Source: Amycolatopsis pittospori (GTDB taxonomy: Bacteria; Actinomycetota; Actinomycetes; Mycobacteriales; Pseudonocardiaceae). Taken from it: 64,000 nucleotides of DNA. Below, piece by piece: positions 32,320 through 40,189 of this stretch (its first letter is position 1; each line of letters opens with the position of its first letter). The notes beneath the pieces are model-generated. The model was not told the origin of the DNA. It searched no databases and worked only from the letters and a program-made list of their open reading frames with translations. A program made the translations under genes and the position numbers. The stretch is from positions 1 to 64,000 of the forward strand of contig NZ_JACBXD010000030.1 in NCBI RefSeq assembly GCF_013870525.1. Reading direction: 5' to 3'.

Positions 32320-33516
32320 GTGAGAGTGGATCCCATCCGCAACCCCTTCGCGCCGGGCGCCGGTCAACGGCCGCCCGAGCTGGCCGGCCGTATGCGTGAG
32401 CTCCAGGCCTTCGAGGTCGTGCTCGAACGGGTCGCGCGCGGGAGACCGGAACGCAGTCTGATGCTGACCGGACTGCGCGGCGTGGGGAAGACCGTGCTGC
32501 TGGGCGAACTGCGCTCCAAGGCGATCAAGCACGGCTGGGGCGCGGGCAAGATCGAAGCCCGTCCCGACACCGAACTCCGTCGGCCGCTTTCGGCCGCGTT
32601 GCACCGCGCGATCCGCGACCTCGCCGTGCGCCACCGCGCGCCGGACCGGGTCGAGCAGGTGCTCGGCGTACTCAAGGCGTTCGCGCTGCGTGCCAACAAG
32701 CCGGACGCGAAACTCCGCGACCGCTGGCAGCCGGGGATCGACGTGCCCGCCGCGCAGGGCCGCGCCGATTCGGGCGACATCGAGATCGACCTGGTCGAAT
32801 TGTTCACCGAGGTCGCGGAACTGGCCGCGGATGTCGGCACCGGGGTCGCCCTGCTGATCGACGAGATCCAGGATCTGCTGCCCGAAGACGTCTCCGCGCT
32901 CTGCGCCGCCTGTCACGAACTCTCGCAGTCCGGGGCGCCGCTGGTCGTCGTCGGCGCGGGACTGCCGCACGTGCCCGCCGTTCTTTCGGCGTCGAAGTCG
33001 TACTCGGAACGCCTCTTCCGCTACGCGCGCATCGACAGGCTCGAGCGCGAAGACGCCGACCTCGCCGTGATGGCACCCATCGAACGCGAAGGCGCCGGCA
33101 TCGAGCCCGAAGCACTTGACGCGCTCTTCGACGCGTCCGGCGGTTACCCGTATTTCATCCAGGCCTACGGCAAGGCCGCCTGGGACGCCGCTCCGGCGGA
33201 TCCGATCACCGTGAAGGACGTCCAGGTCGCCGCACCGGAGGCCGAATCGGAACTCGCGGTCGGCTTCTTCGGCTCCCGCTACGAGCGCGCGACACCCGCC
33301 GAACGCGAGTACCTACTCGCCATGGCGGAGCTGACGCAGGGCCGGGACGAGTCCGCCGGCACCGCCGATGTGGCCGTCTACCTGGGGCGGAAGCCTTCGT
33401 CGCTGTCCCCGGCGCGGGACAGCCTGATGAAGAAGGGCTTGGTGTACTCCGCCGAGCGCGGGCATATCGCGTTCACCGTCCCGCACTTCGGCCACTATCT
33501 GCTCGGCCGGGACTAG
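32320..33516 (+). CDS. AAA/STAND-type ATPase of unknown role
   Basis: A 398-residue P-loop ATPase. It opens with IRNPFAPGAGQRPPELAGR, typical of archaeal-type and Orc1/Cdc6-like AAA proteins, then Walker A TGLRGVGKTVLL near residues 49-60, Walker B ALLIDEIQDLLP near 183-194 and an arginine-rich sensor segment near 225-235. The C-terminal 100 residues form a winged helix (VAVYLGRKPSSLSPARDSLMKKGLVY). Such proteins are annotated 'ATP-binding protein'; the target is unknown. Start may be GTG 32320 or GTG 32326. A promoter-proximal motif shared with the next gene suggests common control. Confidence 0.82.
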   Translation: MRVDPIRNPFAPGAGQRPPELAGRMRELQAFEVVLERVARGRPERSLMLTGLRGVGKTVLLGELRSKAIKHGWGAGKIEARPDTELRRPLSAALHRAIRDLAVRHRAPDRVEQVLGVLKAFALRANKPDAKLRDRWQPGIDVPAAQGRADSGDIEIDLVELFTEVAELAADVGTGVALLIDEIQDLLPEDVSALCAACHELSQSGAPLVVVGAGLPHVPAVLSASKSYSERLFRYARIDRLEREDADLAVMAPIEREGAGIEPEALDALFDASGGYPYFIQAYGKAAWDAAPADPITVKDVQVAAPEAESELAVGFFGSRYERATPAEREYLLAMAELTQGRDESAGTADVAVYLGRKPSSLSPARDSLMKKGLVYSAERGHIAFTVPHFGHYLLGRD

Positions 33517-33597
33517 CCCTCTCTGGGTCTTTATAGCGCGATCACTAGAAAGCGGTAGAAAGTCCTACCGCCGACTTCATCGCACCTTCTTCCGCCG

Positions 33598-33627
33598 TAT
33601 CGGGCGGACGCTAGAGATGCCTAGCGT
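33598..33627 (+). promoter_or_regulatory. Second copy of the shared promoter motif
   Basis: TATCGGGCG at 33598, GCTAGAGATGCC at 33610 and TAGCGT at 33622 line up with 32288-32319 with two bases deleted. It lies 174 bases upstream of the small basic protein gene. A common regulator or sigma factor is inferred. Confidence 0.5.
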
Positions 33628-33677
33628 TACCAAGAAGTGACCGGCGACACCAAATCCCTCCGGATTTCCCCATCTGT

Positions 33678-33696
33678 TGCCGATGATTCATCGGCA
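33678..33696. promoter_or_regulatory. Palindromic operator candidate
   Basis: TGCCGATGATTCATCGGCA has perfect 9-bp arms around one central base. It lies 26 bases upstream of the -35 of the small gene's promoter. Too tight a loop for an RNA hairpin, so a dimeric repressor or activator site is more likely. Confidence 0.55.
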
Positions 33697-33721
33697 GGTG
33701 TGCCAAGTCACCGGATAATCG

Positions 33722-33751
33722 TTGGCTTCCTTGTGAAAAAGGGTGCATACT
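33722..33751 (+). promoter_or_regulatory. Putative promoter of the small basic gene
   Basis: TTGGCT (33722-33727) and CATACT (33746-33751) are 18 bp apart and resemble a vegetative promoter. A start near 33758 would leave a leader of about 44 bases before the ATG at 33802. Confidence 0.45.
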
Positions 33752-33801
33752 AGAGACACAGCCACCAAGACTCAAGACCCTCAAGGGGATGACTTAAACC
33801 G

Positions 33802-33951
33802 ATGAACAACATCGCCGCCAAGCTCCGTGCCCGTCGCGCCGAGGCTCGCACTCGCCGGGCCCTGAACCGGGCGATCGACACCGCGGCCACCGCGACCGTT
33901 CGTCAGGAGCTCATCGCTATCTCCCAGGCGCGTCACACGCATATGCGCTGA
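33802..33951 (+). CDS. Small basic 49-residue protein, unrecognised
   Basis: An ATG-started frame of 49 codons ending at TGA 33949-33951. The N-terminal half is strongly basic and helical (AAKLRARRAEARTRRALNRA) and the rest is amphipathic (TVRQELIAISQARHTHMR). Third codon positions are mostly G/C, as in real genes here. AAGGGGA lies 12 bases upstream. It has its own promoter, an upstream palindrome and a downstream 14-bp terminator, which together argue for a real gene. A nucleic-acid or ribosome-binding role is possible from charge alone; no family is recognised. Confidence 0.65.
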   Translation: MNNIAAKLRARRAEARTRRALNRAIDTAATATVRQELIAISQARHTHMR

Positions 33952-34050
33952 CCCGACAACAACCGTTGTAGGTGTCATCCATTCGAGTGACCTACGACAC
34001 ATAGTGCGTGAGGTGTAACGCGGCGGAACGCCACGTCGATACCCACTACG

Positions 34051-34095
34051 ACCCCGTGATGCTGGCGGACCCCCGACCTGGCAGCATCACGGGGT
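34051..34095 (+). terminator. Terminator after the small basic gene
   Basis: Perfect 14-bp arms (34051-34064 and 34082-34095, ACCCCGTGATGCTG type) with a 17-nt loop, followed by TTTCCATAT. It lies 99 bases after the stop and before the MarR promoter. Confidence 0.75.
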
Positions 34096-34155
34096 TTCCA
34101 TATGTCCGGACCCCCTTTGAAAGTTTCTTGCCTTCACCGCTTCGCGGAGTAATGT

Positions 34156-34180
34156 TTGACTTCGTCAACGAATCTGTTGA
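34156..34180. promoter_or_regulatory. Overlapping inverted repeats, MarR operator candidate
   Basis: TTGACTTCGTCAA (34156-34168) overlaps TCAAC...GTTGA (34165-34180). Both lie 10-34 bases before the ATG of the MarR-GNAT gene, where a MarR dimer would block transcription. Confidence 0.6.
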
Positions 34181-34189
34181 GGTGGTCAA

Positions 34190-35113
34190 ATGACTGAATA
34201 CGCGGACCCGGTGGCGACCGTCCGGGCCTTCAACCGTCTGTACACCGGCGTGATCGGCGTCCTCGACGAAGGGCCGGCCGACGCCGAGTACTCCCTGAGC
34301 GAGGCCCGGGTCATCTTCGAACTCGCGCAGCAGGACCCGACGCAGGTCACCGAACTGCGCAAACGTCTCGACCTCGACGCCGGGTACGCGAGCAGGCTGC
34401 TCGCCAGGCTCGAAGGCCGCGGTCTCCTCACCCGTGAACGCAGCGACGAAGACGCCCGCCGTCAGGTCGTCCGGCTCACCGAAGTCGGGCGGAAGGCGTT
34501 CGCCGTTCTCGACGAACGCTCGGTGGATCGCATCGGGTCGCTGCTCGGCCGGTTCGGCGACGAGGAGCAGGAGCGGCTGCTCGGCGCGATGGACGCGATC
34601 ACCGCGCTGGTCGGCGAGCGCGCGTCGGATCCCACGCTGGTCCTGCGCCCGCCCAGGCCGGGCGACTTCGGCTGGGTGGTCCAGCGCCACGGCGCCCTCT
34701 ACTCCCGTGAGTACGGCTGGGACGAACGCTTCGAAGCCCTGGTCGCCCGCGTCGTCGCGGACTACGTCGACAAACGCGGCGAGCCCCGCCAGGCCGGGTG
34801 GATCGCCGAACTCGACGGCGAGCGCGTCGGCAGCATCTTCTGCATGCCCGCCGAGGACGGAACCACCGCGAAACTGCGGATGCTGCTCCTCGAACCGGCG
34901 GCCCGCGGCCGCGGGGTCGGGAAACGCCTGGTCACCGAATGCGTCGAGTTCGCCAGGGCCTCCGGCTACGCGGCGATGGAGCTCTGGACGGTCTCGCTGC
35001 TGGAGGCGGCGAGGGCGGTCTACCAGAAGGCCGGCTTCCGGCTGGTGAGCGAGGAGACGATCCCGGGCTTCGGCTACGAACTGACCGGGCAGACCTGGCG
35101 ACTGGAGCTTTAG
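34190..35113 (+). CDS. MarR regulator fused to GNAT acetyltransferase
   Basis: A 307-residue fusion. Residues about 1-140 form a MarR winged helix (YSLSEARVIFELAQQ, LDAGYASRLLARLEGRGLLTRERSDEDARR). Residues about 150-307 form a GNAT acetyltransferase with the acetyl-CoA loop LEPAARGRGVGKRLV and AVYQKAGFRLV near the end. This fusion is known in actinobacteria and proteobacteria; the regulator may sense the substrate the acetyltransferase modifies. Inverted repeats just upstream suggest self-repression. It stands alone between two terminators or gaps. Confidence 0.92.
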   Translation: MTEYADPVATVRAFNRLYTGVIGVLDEGPADAEYSLSEARVIFELAQQDPTQVTELRKRLDLDAGYASRLLARLEGRGLLTRERSDEDARRQVVRLTEVGRKAFAVLDERSVDRIGSLLGRFGDEEQERLLGAMDAITALVGERASDPTLVLRPPRPGDFGWVVQRHGALYSREYGWDERFEALVARVVADYVDKRGEPRQAGWIAELDGERVGSIFCMPAEDGTTAKLRMLLLEPAARGRGVGKRLVTECVEFARASGYAAMELWTVSLLEAARAVYQKAGFRLVSEETIPGFGYELTGQTWRLEL

Positions 35114-35188
35114 CTCGGTTCTTCCGCCGAGTGTCGATTCGCGGTGCGCTTGTTCGTCTAGGGACCATCGATCCTTAGGGAGGACGCC

Positions 35189-35545
35189 ATGCCCCACTAC
35201 ATCGGATTCATCCGCGCGACGAAGGATTCGCACGACCACCTGGGCCCCGACGAGGCGCAACGCGTGCTCGAGAACTACCTGGCCTGGGCCGACGAGCGCA
35301 CGAAGGAGGGCCGGTTCGTCGGCGGCGGTGGGCTGTCGAAGAGCGGCCGGGTGCTGCGCGGCTCCGGCGGTGAGGTCGGCGCGACCGACGGTCCGCATAC
35401 CGAGGCCACCGAGATCGTCGGCGGCTACCAGGTCATCGAGGCCGACGACCTCGACCAGGCGGAGAAGATCTTCGCGACGCATCCGCATCTGGCGTTCGGG
35501 CCGATCGAGGTCCGCAAGGTCGGCGAACGCGGTTGTGAGGACTGA
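35189..35545 (+). CDS. YCII-related (DGPF) protein of ECF sigma operon
   Basis: A 118-residue protein with the YCII/DGPF motif TDGPHTEATEIVGGYQVIEA, in which Phe is replaced by His. GGAGGACGCC precedes the ATG. It is the first of three tightly packed genes: two YCII proteins and an ECF-type sigma factor. In this genomic family the YCII protein has been proposed to act with the sigma factor, but how is unclear. Confidence 0.87.
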   Translation: MPHYIGFIRATKDSHDHLGPDEAQRVLENYLAWADERTKEGRFVGGGGLSKSGRVLRGSGGEVGATDGPHTEATEIVGGYQVIEADDLDQAEKIFATHPHLAFGPIEVRKVGERGCED

Positions 35546-35546
35546 G

Positions 35547-35921
35547 ATGCCGAAGTTCGTCGGTCTGATGACGTTCCCGCCGGTCGACTCGCCGGCGGAG
35601 CCCGCCGGAGACGGCATCGACCGGTACTTCGCCTGGCAGGAGGAACTGCGGGCGTCCGGGAAACTGATCGCGGCCGCCGGCCTGGACCCGGAATCACGGG
35701 TGGTGCGCGCCGGGACGATCACCGACGGCCCGTTCACCGAGGCCAGCGAGATCGTCGCCGGGTATCTGGTCGTCGAAGCCGCTGATCTCGACGAAGCGGC
35801 GAAGCTGTTCGAGACGCATCCGATCGCCGTGGACGGCGTCGGGATGTTCGTGGTCAGCGAGATCACGCTGGAGCTCGACACCCCGCGCGGAGAACACCTG
35901 AGTCGCTTCGAGCGGTCATGA
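35547..35921 (+). CDS. YCII-related (DGPF) protein of ECF sigma operon
   Basis: A 124-residue second YCII/DGPF protein with the canonical TDGPFTEASEIVAGYLVVEA. It begins one base after the previous stop and its own stop overlaps the sigma factor start (ATGA). The two YCII proteins are related but diverged, so they may form a heterodimer, as YCII folds are dimeric ferredoxin-like. Confidence 0.88.
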   Translation: MPKFVGLMTFPPVDSPAEPAGDGIDRYFAWQEELRASGKLIAAAGLDPESRVVRAGTITDGPFTEASEIVAGYLVVEAADLDEAAKLFETHPIAVDGVGMFVVSEITLELDTPRGEHLSRFERS

Positions 35922-37135
35922 GCCGCCCGGCCGGCGTGGTGGAGCATCTGTTCCGGCACAGTGCCGGGCGGATCGTCGCCACGCTGGCCAGGGCACTCGG
36001 CCCCGAGCGGCTCGACCTCGCCGAGGAGACTGTCGCGGACGCGCTGGAGCAGGCGTTGCGGACCTGGCCGCAGTGCGGGGTGCCCGACAATCCGCGGGGC
36101 TGGCTGTTCCGGGCCGCGCGGAATCGGGCGATGGACGTCGTCCGGCGGGAGCGGACGCTGCGCACGTTGCTGCCGCATCTCGTGGAACTCGACGGCTACG
36201 AGGTCGACAGGCGCACGGACGACGAACTCGTGCTGATGCTGCTGTGCTGCCATCCCGCGCTGCCGACGGTCTCGCAGGTGGCGCTGACGCTGAAGACCGT
36301 CGGCGGTCTCGGGGTGAACGAGATCGCGGCCGCGTTGCTGACGAAACCGGCGACGGTGGCGCAACGGCTCGTGCGGGCGAAGAAGTGGCTGCGGGAGTCC
36401 GGGAAGCCGCTCACGCTACCAGGGCCGGACGCGCTTGAGTCCAGAGTGGACAGTGTGCTGGCCGTGCTCTACCTGCTGTTCAACGAAGGCTACGACGCGA
36501 CGACCGGCGAGGTCGCGGTGCGCGGGGAACTGTGCGGTGAGGCGATCCGGCTGGGGCGGCTGCTGCTGGCCGAACCGAAGACGGAGCTGCCGAGGGTGCG
36601 GGCGCTGGTCGCGCTGATGTTGCTGCAGGCGAGCAGGCTGCCCGCGCGGGTCGACCGGGATGGTGACCTGCTTCTGCTGGAGGAACAGGACCGCGGCCGC
36701 TGGGACCACGCGATGATCGCCGAGGGAACGCGGCTGTTCGAGCGGGCGTGCACCGGGCCGGAGATGTCGGCGTACCACGTCGAGGCGGCGATCGCGCTGT
36801 GCCACAGCACGGCTTCGCCGCCCGATTGGCGCCGGATCGTCGGGCTGTACGACGACCTGCTGGCGCTGCGGCCTTCGCCGGTCGCGCGACTGAACCGGGC
36901 CATCGCACTGTCCATGGTGGACGGTGCCGCGGCCGGGATCACCGAACTCGAAGCCATCGAAGCCGACCTGCCGGACTACACGCTGCTGCCCGCCGTCCTC
37001 GGCGCGCTCTGGCTCCGCGCCGGCGACCCCGCACGCGCCGCCGTCCACTACCGGCGAGCCCTCGCGCTGCCCTGCTCGGACCCGCAACGCCGCTTCCTCA
37101 CCCGACGCCTCGAGGCGTGCACCACCACCCCTTGA
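35918..37135 (+). CDS. ECF sigma factor with C-terminal DUF6596 (ECF42-like)
   Basis: A 405-residue ECF sigma factor, about twice the usual length. Region 2 spans about residues 20-80 (DLAEETVADALEQALRTW, DNPRGWLFRAARNRAMD), region 4 about 110-155 (LTLKTVGGLGVNEIAAALLT, TVAQRLVRAKKWL), and a long helical TPR-like extension with YLLFNEGYDATTG follows. This plan, next to DGPF proteins, is that of the ECF42 group, which lacks a classical anti-sigma factor and uses the C-terminal extension for control. ATGA overlap with the YCII gene. Confidence 0.92.
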   Translation: MSRPAGVVEHLFRHSAGRIVATLARALGPERLDLAEETVADALEQALRTWPQCGVPDNPRGWLFRAARNRAMDVVRRERTLRTLLPHLVELDGYEVDRRTDDELVLMLLCCHPALPTVSQVALTLKTVGGLGVNEIAAALLTKPATVAQRLVRAKKWLRESGKPLTLPGPDALESRVDSVLAVLYLLFNEGYDATTGEVAVRGELCGEAIRLGRLLLAEPKTELPRVRALVALMLLQASRLPARVDRDGDLLLLEEQDRGRWDHAMIAEGTRLFERACTGPEMSAYHVEAAIALCHSTASPPDWRRIVGLYDDLLALRPSPVARLNRAIALSMVDGAAAGITELEAIEADLPDYTLLPAVLGALWLRAGDPARAAVHYRRALALPCSDPQRRFLTRRLEACTTTP

Positions 37136-37256
37136 CCAGCGGTTTTGCGCTTCCCCTCACGAACCCCACCCCCCACCCGTCCCAGGGGGGCGCGCCCCGC
37201 ACCAGCGTATCGGGAGGGGGTGTCGGGGAGCGGGTGCGTGAGGGGATTCGGGCGAA

Positions 37257-37288
37257 GTTGTCCACAACGGTGGTGGGGTGTGGACAAC
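37257..37288. promoter_or_regulatory. Inverted pair of DnaA-box-like sequences
   Basis: GTTGTCCACA (37257-37266) and TGTGGACAAC (37279-37288) are perfect 10-bp inverted copies 12 bases apart. Each contains TTGTCCACA, the DnaA box form preferred in Streptomyces. No dnaA, dnaN or gyrase gene is near, so this is not evidently oriC; a DnaA-responsive control or titration site is possible. Confidence 0.5.
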
Positions 37289-37304
37289 TGGGGCGGGATG
37301 TCGC

Positions 37305-37347
37305 GAAGGGGCCCTTCGAGGCGTTGAACGTCTCAAAGGGTCCCTTC
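37305..37347. terminator. Imperfect long stem-loop after the sigma factor unit
   Basis: Arms 37305-37320 and 37332-37347 pair over 16 positions with one G-U and one C-A mismatch, and the loop adds CGTT/AACG. The base GAAGGG...CCCTTC belongs to the same style as the long hairpins elsewhere in the window. Confidence 0.55.
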
Positions 37348-37437
37348 AGGACATGAGGGAAGGGTGCCGCGAGTAGGTGACTGATTGCGGGGAGTGGCCA
37401 ACACCCGGAGTTCACGCGCGCGGGGTTATCTGGGGGA

Positions 37438-38052
37438 GTGAACTGGATCGCGTACGTCGACGGCTACTGCGAGCGGCTGGCCCCCGGACTCTGGGGCGAA
37501 CCGCTCAACAGTCTCAGCAACCTCGCGTTCCTGATCGCCGCCGTCGCCGTCTGGCGGCAGCCGAAGGGCCGCGTCTTCGGGCTTCTCATCGGCCTGGTGT
37601 TCCTCGGCAGCACGGCCTTCCACCTGCTCGCCACCCGCTGGTCCGCGGCCGCCGACACCGGCTTCATCCTGGTGTTCGTCCTGTATTACGCGGCTGTGTT
37701 CCCGCAGGTGTTTCTCGGCGCCGCCCGCAAACTGTCGTGGCTCGGCATCCCGGTGTTCCTCGCGTTCACCGCCGTCGTCGCTTCGCTCGGCGGCGGCTTG
37801 TATCTCTCCGCGCTGATCGGTCTCGTGGTCTTCGCGATCATCCTCAAAGGAGAGCACCGGAGGCGCTTCGCGGTCACTGCCGCGGTCTTCGGGGTGTCCC
37901 TCTCGTTTCGCACGGCCGATCACACCGTCTGCGGGAACTTCCCCGCCGGAACCCACTTCCTCTGGCATCTGCTGAACGGTCTCGTGCTCTACCTGGCCGC
38001 CACCGCGGCCACGAAAAAGGCCGCGTCCCAAGAGGACGCGGCCCTTTCCTGA
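37438..38052 (+). CDS. Ceramidase-like (CREST) membrane protein
   Basis: A 204-residue membrane protein with about seven helices. It starts YVDGYCERLAPGLWGEPLNS and contains FLGSTAFHLLATRWSAAADT and THFLWHLLNGLVLY. The Ser, three His and Asp in these blocks match the zinc-binding set of the alkaline ceramidase/CREST superfamily of membrane hydrolases. The substrate in bacteria is unknown; ceramide itself is unlikely. GTG start with a GGGGGAG ribosome site. The last codons run through a two-way terminator. Confidence 0.78.
   Translation: MNWIAYVDGYCERLAPGLWGEPLNSLSNLAFLIAAVAVWRQPKGRVFGLLIGLVFLGSTAFHLLATRWSAAADTGFILVFVLYYAAVFPQVFLGAARKLSWLGIPVFLAFTAVVASLGGGLYLSALIGLVVFAIILKGEHRRRFAVTAAVFGVSLSFRTADHTVCGNFPAGTHFLWHLLNGLVLYLAATAATKKAASQEDAALS
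38019..38043. terminator. Two-way terminator between convergent genes
   Basis: Perfect 10-bp arms GGCCGCGTCC (38019-38028) and GGACGCGGCC (38034-38043), flanked by AAAAA on the left and CTTT on the right. It overlaps the last codons of the ceramidase-like gene and precedes the end of the convergent symporter gene. Confidence 0.75.
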
Positions 38053-38068
38053 ACCAGCGGACCCGGAG

Positions 38069-39712
38069 CTAGTGGACGCCGATTTCGCGGAGATCCTTGT
38101 CGTGCTCGTCGGCGTGGTAGTCCTCGGGCGCGGTGTCGTCCGTGCCGTTGAAGACCTTCATCTGCCGCGCGATCACCGTGAAGATCACCGCGATCAGCAG
38201 GTTCGCCACCAGCGCCACGAACCCGACGTAGATCTGCAGCTGCGAGCCGCTGAACGGGTGCCAGCCGAAGATCGACAGGTTGCCCATCGACAGCGCCGAG
38301 CCGCCGAAGTGCGCCTTGCCGGTCGCCGCGTTCGGGATGTTGTAGAGCATGATCAGGCCCCACCCGATGCCGACGATCCAGCCCGCGATCAGGCCCCAGC
38401 GGTGGAACCAGCGCGTGTAGAGCGAGATCGCCACCGCGGGCAAGGTCTGCAGGATCAGCACACCGCCGATGAGCTGCAGGTCGATCGAGAACTGCGGGTC
38501 GATGAACAGGATGAACGCCACCGCGCCGAACTTCACGATCAGCGAAGCGAGCTTGGCCTGTTTCGCTTCCTGGCCCGGCGTCGCGTCCTTCTTGATGTAC
38601 TCCTTGTAGATGTTTCGGGTCCACAGGTTCGCCGCCGCGATCGACATGATCGCCGCGGGCACCAGGGCGCCGATACCGATCGCGGCGAACGCGATGCCGG
38701 CGAACCACGACGAGAACTGCGAGTCGAACAGCACCGGGACGACGGTGTTCGTGTCGGGTTTGCCGGTGGCGTTGTTGGTGATCGGCGAGACCGAGGCGCT
38801 GATCGCCACGTAACCCAGCAGCGCCAGCAGGCCCAGGACCAGCGAGTACGCCGGCAGCGCGACCATGTTCCGCTTGATCACGCTGCGGCCGCGCGAGGCG
38901 AGCACGCTGGTGAGCGAGTGCGGGTACAGGAACAGCGCGAGCGCCGAACCGAGTGCCAGCGTGGCGTACTGCAGCTGGTTGTTGGCGTTGAGGAGGATCC
39001 CGTCCGCCTTCGACGGAGTCTTGTCGAACTTCGCCTGGGCCGAGTCGAAGATCGCCGACCAGCCGCCGAGCTTCGAGGGCAGGTAGATGATCGCCACGAT
39101 GATCACGAGGTAGATCAGGATGTCCTTGACGAACGCGATCAGCGCGGGCGCGCGCAGGCCGGACTGGTAGGTGTAGACCGCCAGGATGATGAAGGCGACC
39201 AGCAGCGGCAGGTGCCCGACGATGCCGGAGCCGTTGATGCCCATGGTCCGCAGCACCGCTTCGAGGCCGACGAGCTGCAGCGCGATGTACGGCATCGTCG
39301 CGATGATGCCGGTGATCGCGATCAGCAGCGCCAGCGTCGGCGAACCGAACCGGCCGCGGACGAAGTCGGCGGGCGTGACGTAACCGCGGACACGCGAGAC
39401 CGACCACATGCGCAGCGCCGGCATCAGCACGATCGGGTAGACGATGATCGTGTACGGCAGCGCGAACAGCCCCATCGCGCCGGCGCTGAACATCAGCGCC
39501 GGGACGGCGACGAACGTGTAGGCCGTGTAGAGGTCACCGCCGAGCAGGAACCACGTGATCCACGAACCGAACTTGCGGCCGCCGAGACCCCACTCGTCGA
39601 GATGGTCGAGGGTGTTGCCGGCCTTCCAGCGCGAGGCGACGAAGCCGAGCACGGTGACCACCGCGAAGAGGATGGTGAAGATGATCAGCTCTGGCCATTG
39701 GATGTTGGTCAC
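38069..39712 (-). CDS. Sodium:solute symporter (SSS family, monocarboxylate type)
   Basis: A 547-residue SSS-family transporter with about 13 helices. Recognisable segments are WGLGGRKFGSWITWFLLGGD, VTPADFVRGRFGSPTLALL and the conserved GALVPAAIMSIAAANLWTRN near residue 340. The pairing with a small DUF3311 protein and the sequence style resemble MctP-like carriers of lactate, pyruvate or acetate. The GTG start overlaps the stop of the DUF3311 gene (GTGA). The C-terminal tail is acidic. Confidence 0.9.
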   Translation of the reverse strand: MTNIQWPELIIFTILFAVVTVLGFVASRWKAGNTLDHLDEWGLGGRKFGSWITWFLLGGDLYTAYTFVAVPALMFSAGAMGLFALPYTIIVYPIVLMPALRMWSVSRVRGYVTPADFVRGRFGSPTLALLIAITGIIATMPYIALQLVGLEAVLRTMGINGSGIVGHLPLLVAFIILAVYTYQSGLRAPALIAFVKDILIYLVIIVAIIYLPSKLGGWSAIFDSAQAKFDKTPSKADGILLNANNQLQYATLALGSALALFLYPHSLTSVLASRGRSVIKRNMVALPAYSLVLGLLALLGYVAISASVSPITNNATGKPDTNTVVPVLFDSQFSSWFAGIAFAAIGIGALVPAAIMSIAAANLWTRNIYKEYIKKDATPGQEAKQAKLASLIVKFGAVAFILFIDPQFSIDLQLIGGVLILQTLPAVAISLYTRWFHRWGLIAGWIVGIGWGLIMLYNIPNAATGKAHFGGSALSMGNLSIFGWHPFSGSQLQIYVGFVALVANLLIAVIFTVIARQMKVFNGTDDTAPEDYHADEHDKDLREIGVH

Positions 39713-39987
39713 TTGACGTCCCCCTCGTCGAGCTCGTCCACGGACAACCGGTCCGGACGTTCACTGGTCGGCTTGTCCCTGGTCATCGCGTAGACGATCC
39801 CGGTGCACAGGACGCCCACCGCCACGAACACGAATTGGAACCAGTAGAAGAAGGGCATCCCGAACAGCCGAGGACCGTCCGAATTGAACAAGGACGTGAT
39901 CAGCACCAGCAACGGGATGACCAGCAGGAGGTTCCACGGGCTGAACTGAAAGCCCCTCACCTTCCCGTCTGCCTTACCTGACGCCAT
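39709..39987 (-). CDS. DUF3311 small membrane protein, symporter partner
   Basis: A 92-residue protein with two hydrophobic helices (NLLLVIPLLVLITSLFN and FYWFQFVFVAVGVLCTGIVYAM), the Pro-rich turn Gly-Pro-Arg-Leu-Phe-Gly-Met-Pro between them, and an acidic tail. DUF3311 proteins regularly precede SSS symporters in one operon and may be an accessory subunit. AGGTGAGGT precedes the ATG. Confidence 0.88.
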   Translation of the reverse strand: MASGKADGKVRGFQFSPWNLLLVIPLLVLITSLFNSDGPRLFGMPFFYWFQFVFVAVGVLCTGIVYAMTRDKPTSERPDRLSVDELDEGDVK

Positions 39988-40189
39988 CGGACCTCACCTA
40001 ACATTCCCGTAACCCCGGATGGACCCGATGACCCTAGAACCTCGGCCCCACCTGGGTCACGCGTGTCCGATATCGATTTGATCAGCGACACCCATCCGAC
40101 GAAGGGCGGTTGCCGTCCCGCGTTCCGCCGGATATCAATAGCCGCAGTGGCGAACAGGAACTTCGCACGCAAGATCAAAGGGGCATCGG

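Larger units (their letters stand above)
33517..33801. other. Intergenic region with hairpin, shared motif and palindrome
   Basis: These 285 bases hold a 7-bp stem around 33552-33571 that may end the ATPase transcript, the second copy of the shared motif (33598-33627), a palindrome at 33678-33696 and a promoter for the small gene at 33802. CTAGAAA-like words recur at 33544 and 33611 and in the first motif copy at 32301. Confidence 0.5.
37136..37437. other. Intergenic region with DnaA-box pair and hairpin
   Basis: These 302 bases carry G/C-rich simple runs, a pair of TTGTCCACA words in inverted order (37257-37288) and an imperfect hairpin (37305-37347). Promoter elements for the membrane protein gene at 37438 must lie here but are not clear. 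Confidence 0.5.

Noticed and set aside
34046..36364. A 772-codon open frame on the minus strand
   Set aside because: It crosses the MarR-GNAT, YCII and sigma factor genes and an intergenic terminator, with no domain signal.
37257..37288. Origin of replication
   Set aside because: Only two DnaA-like boxes, no A/T-rich unwinding stretch and no dnaA/dnaN/parB genes nearby.
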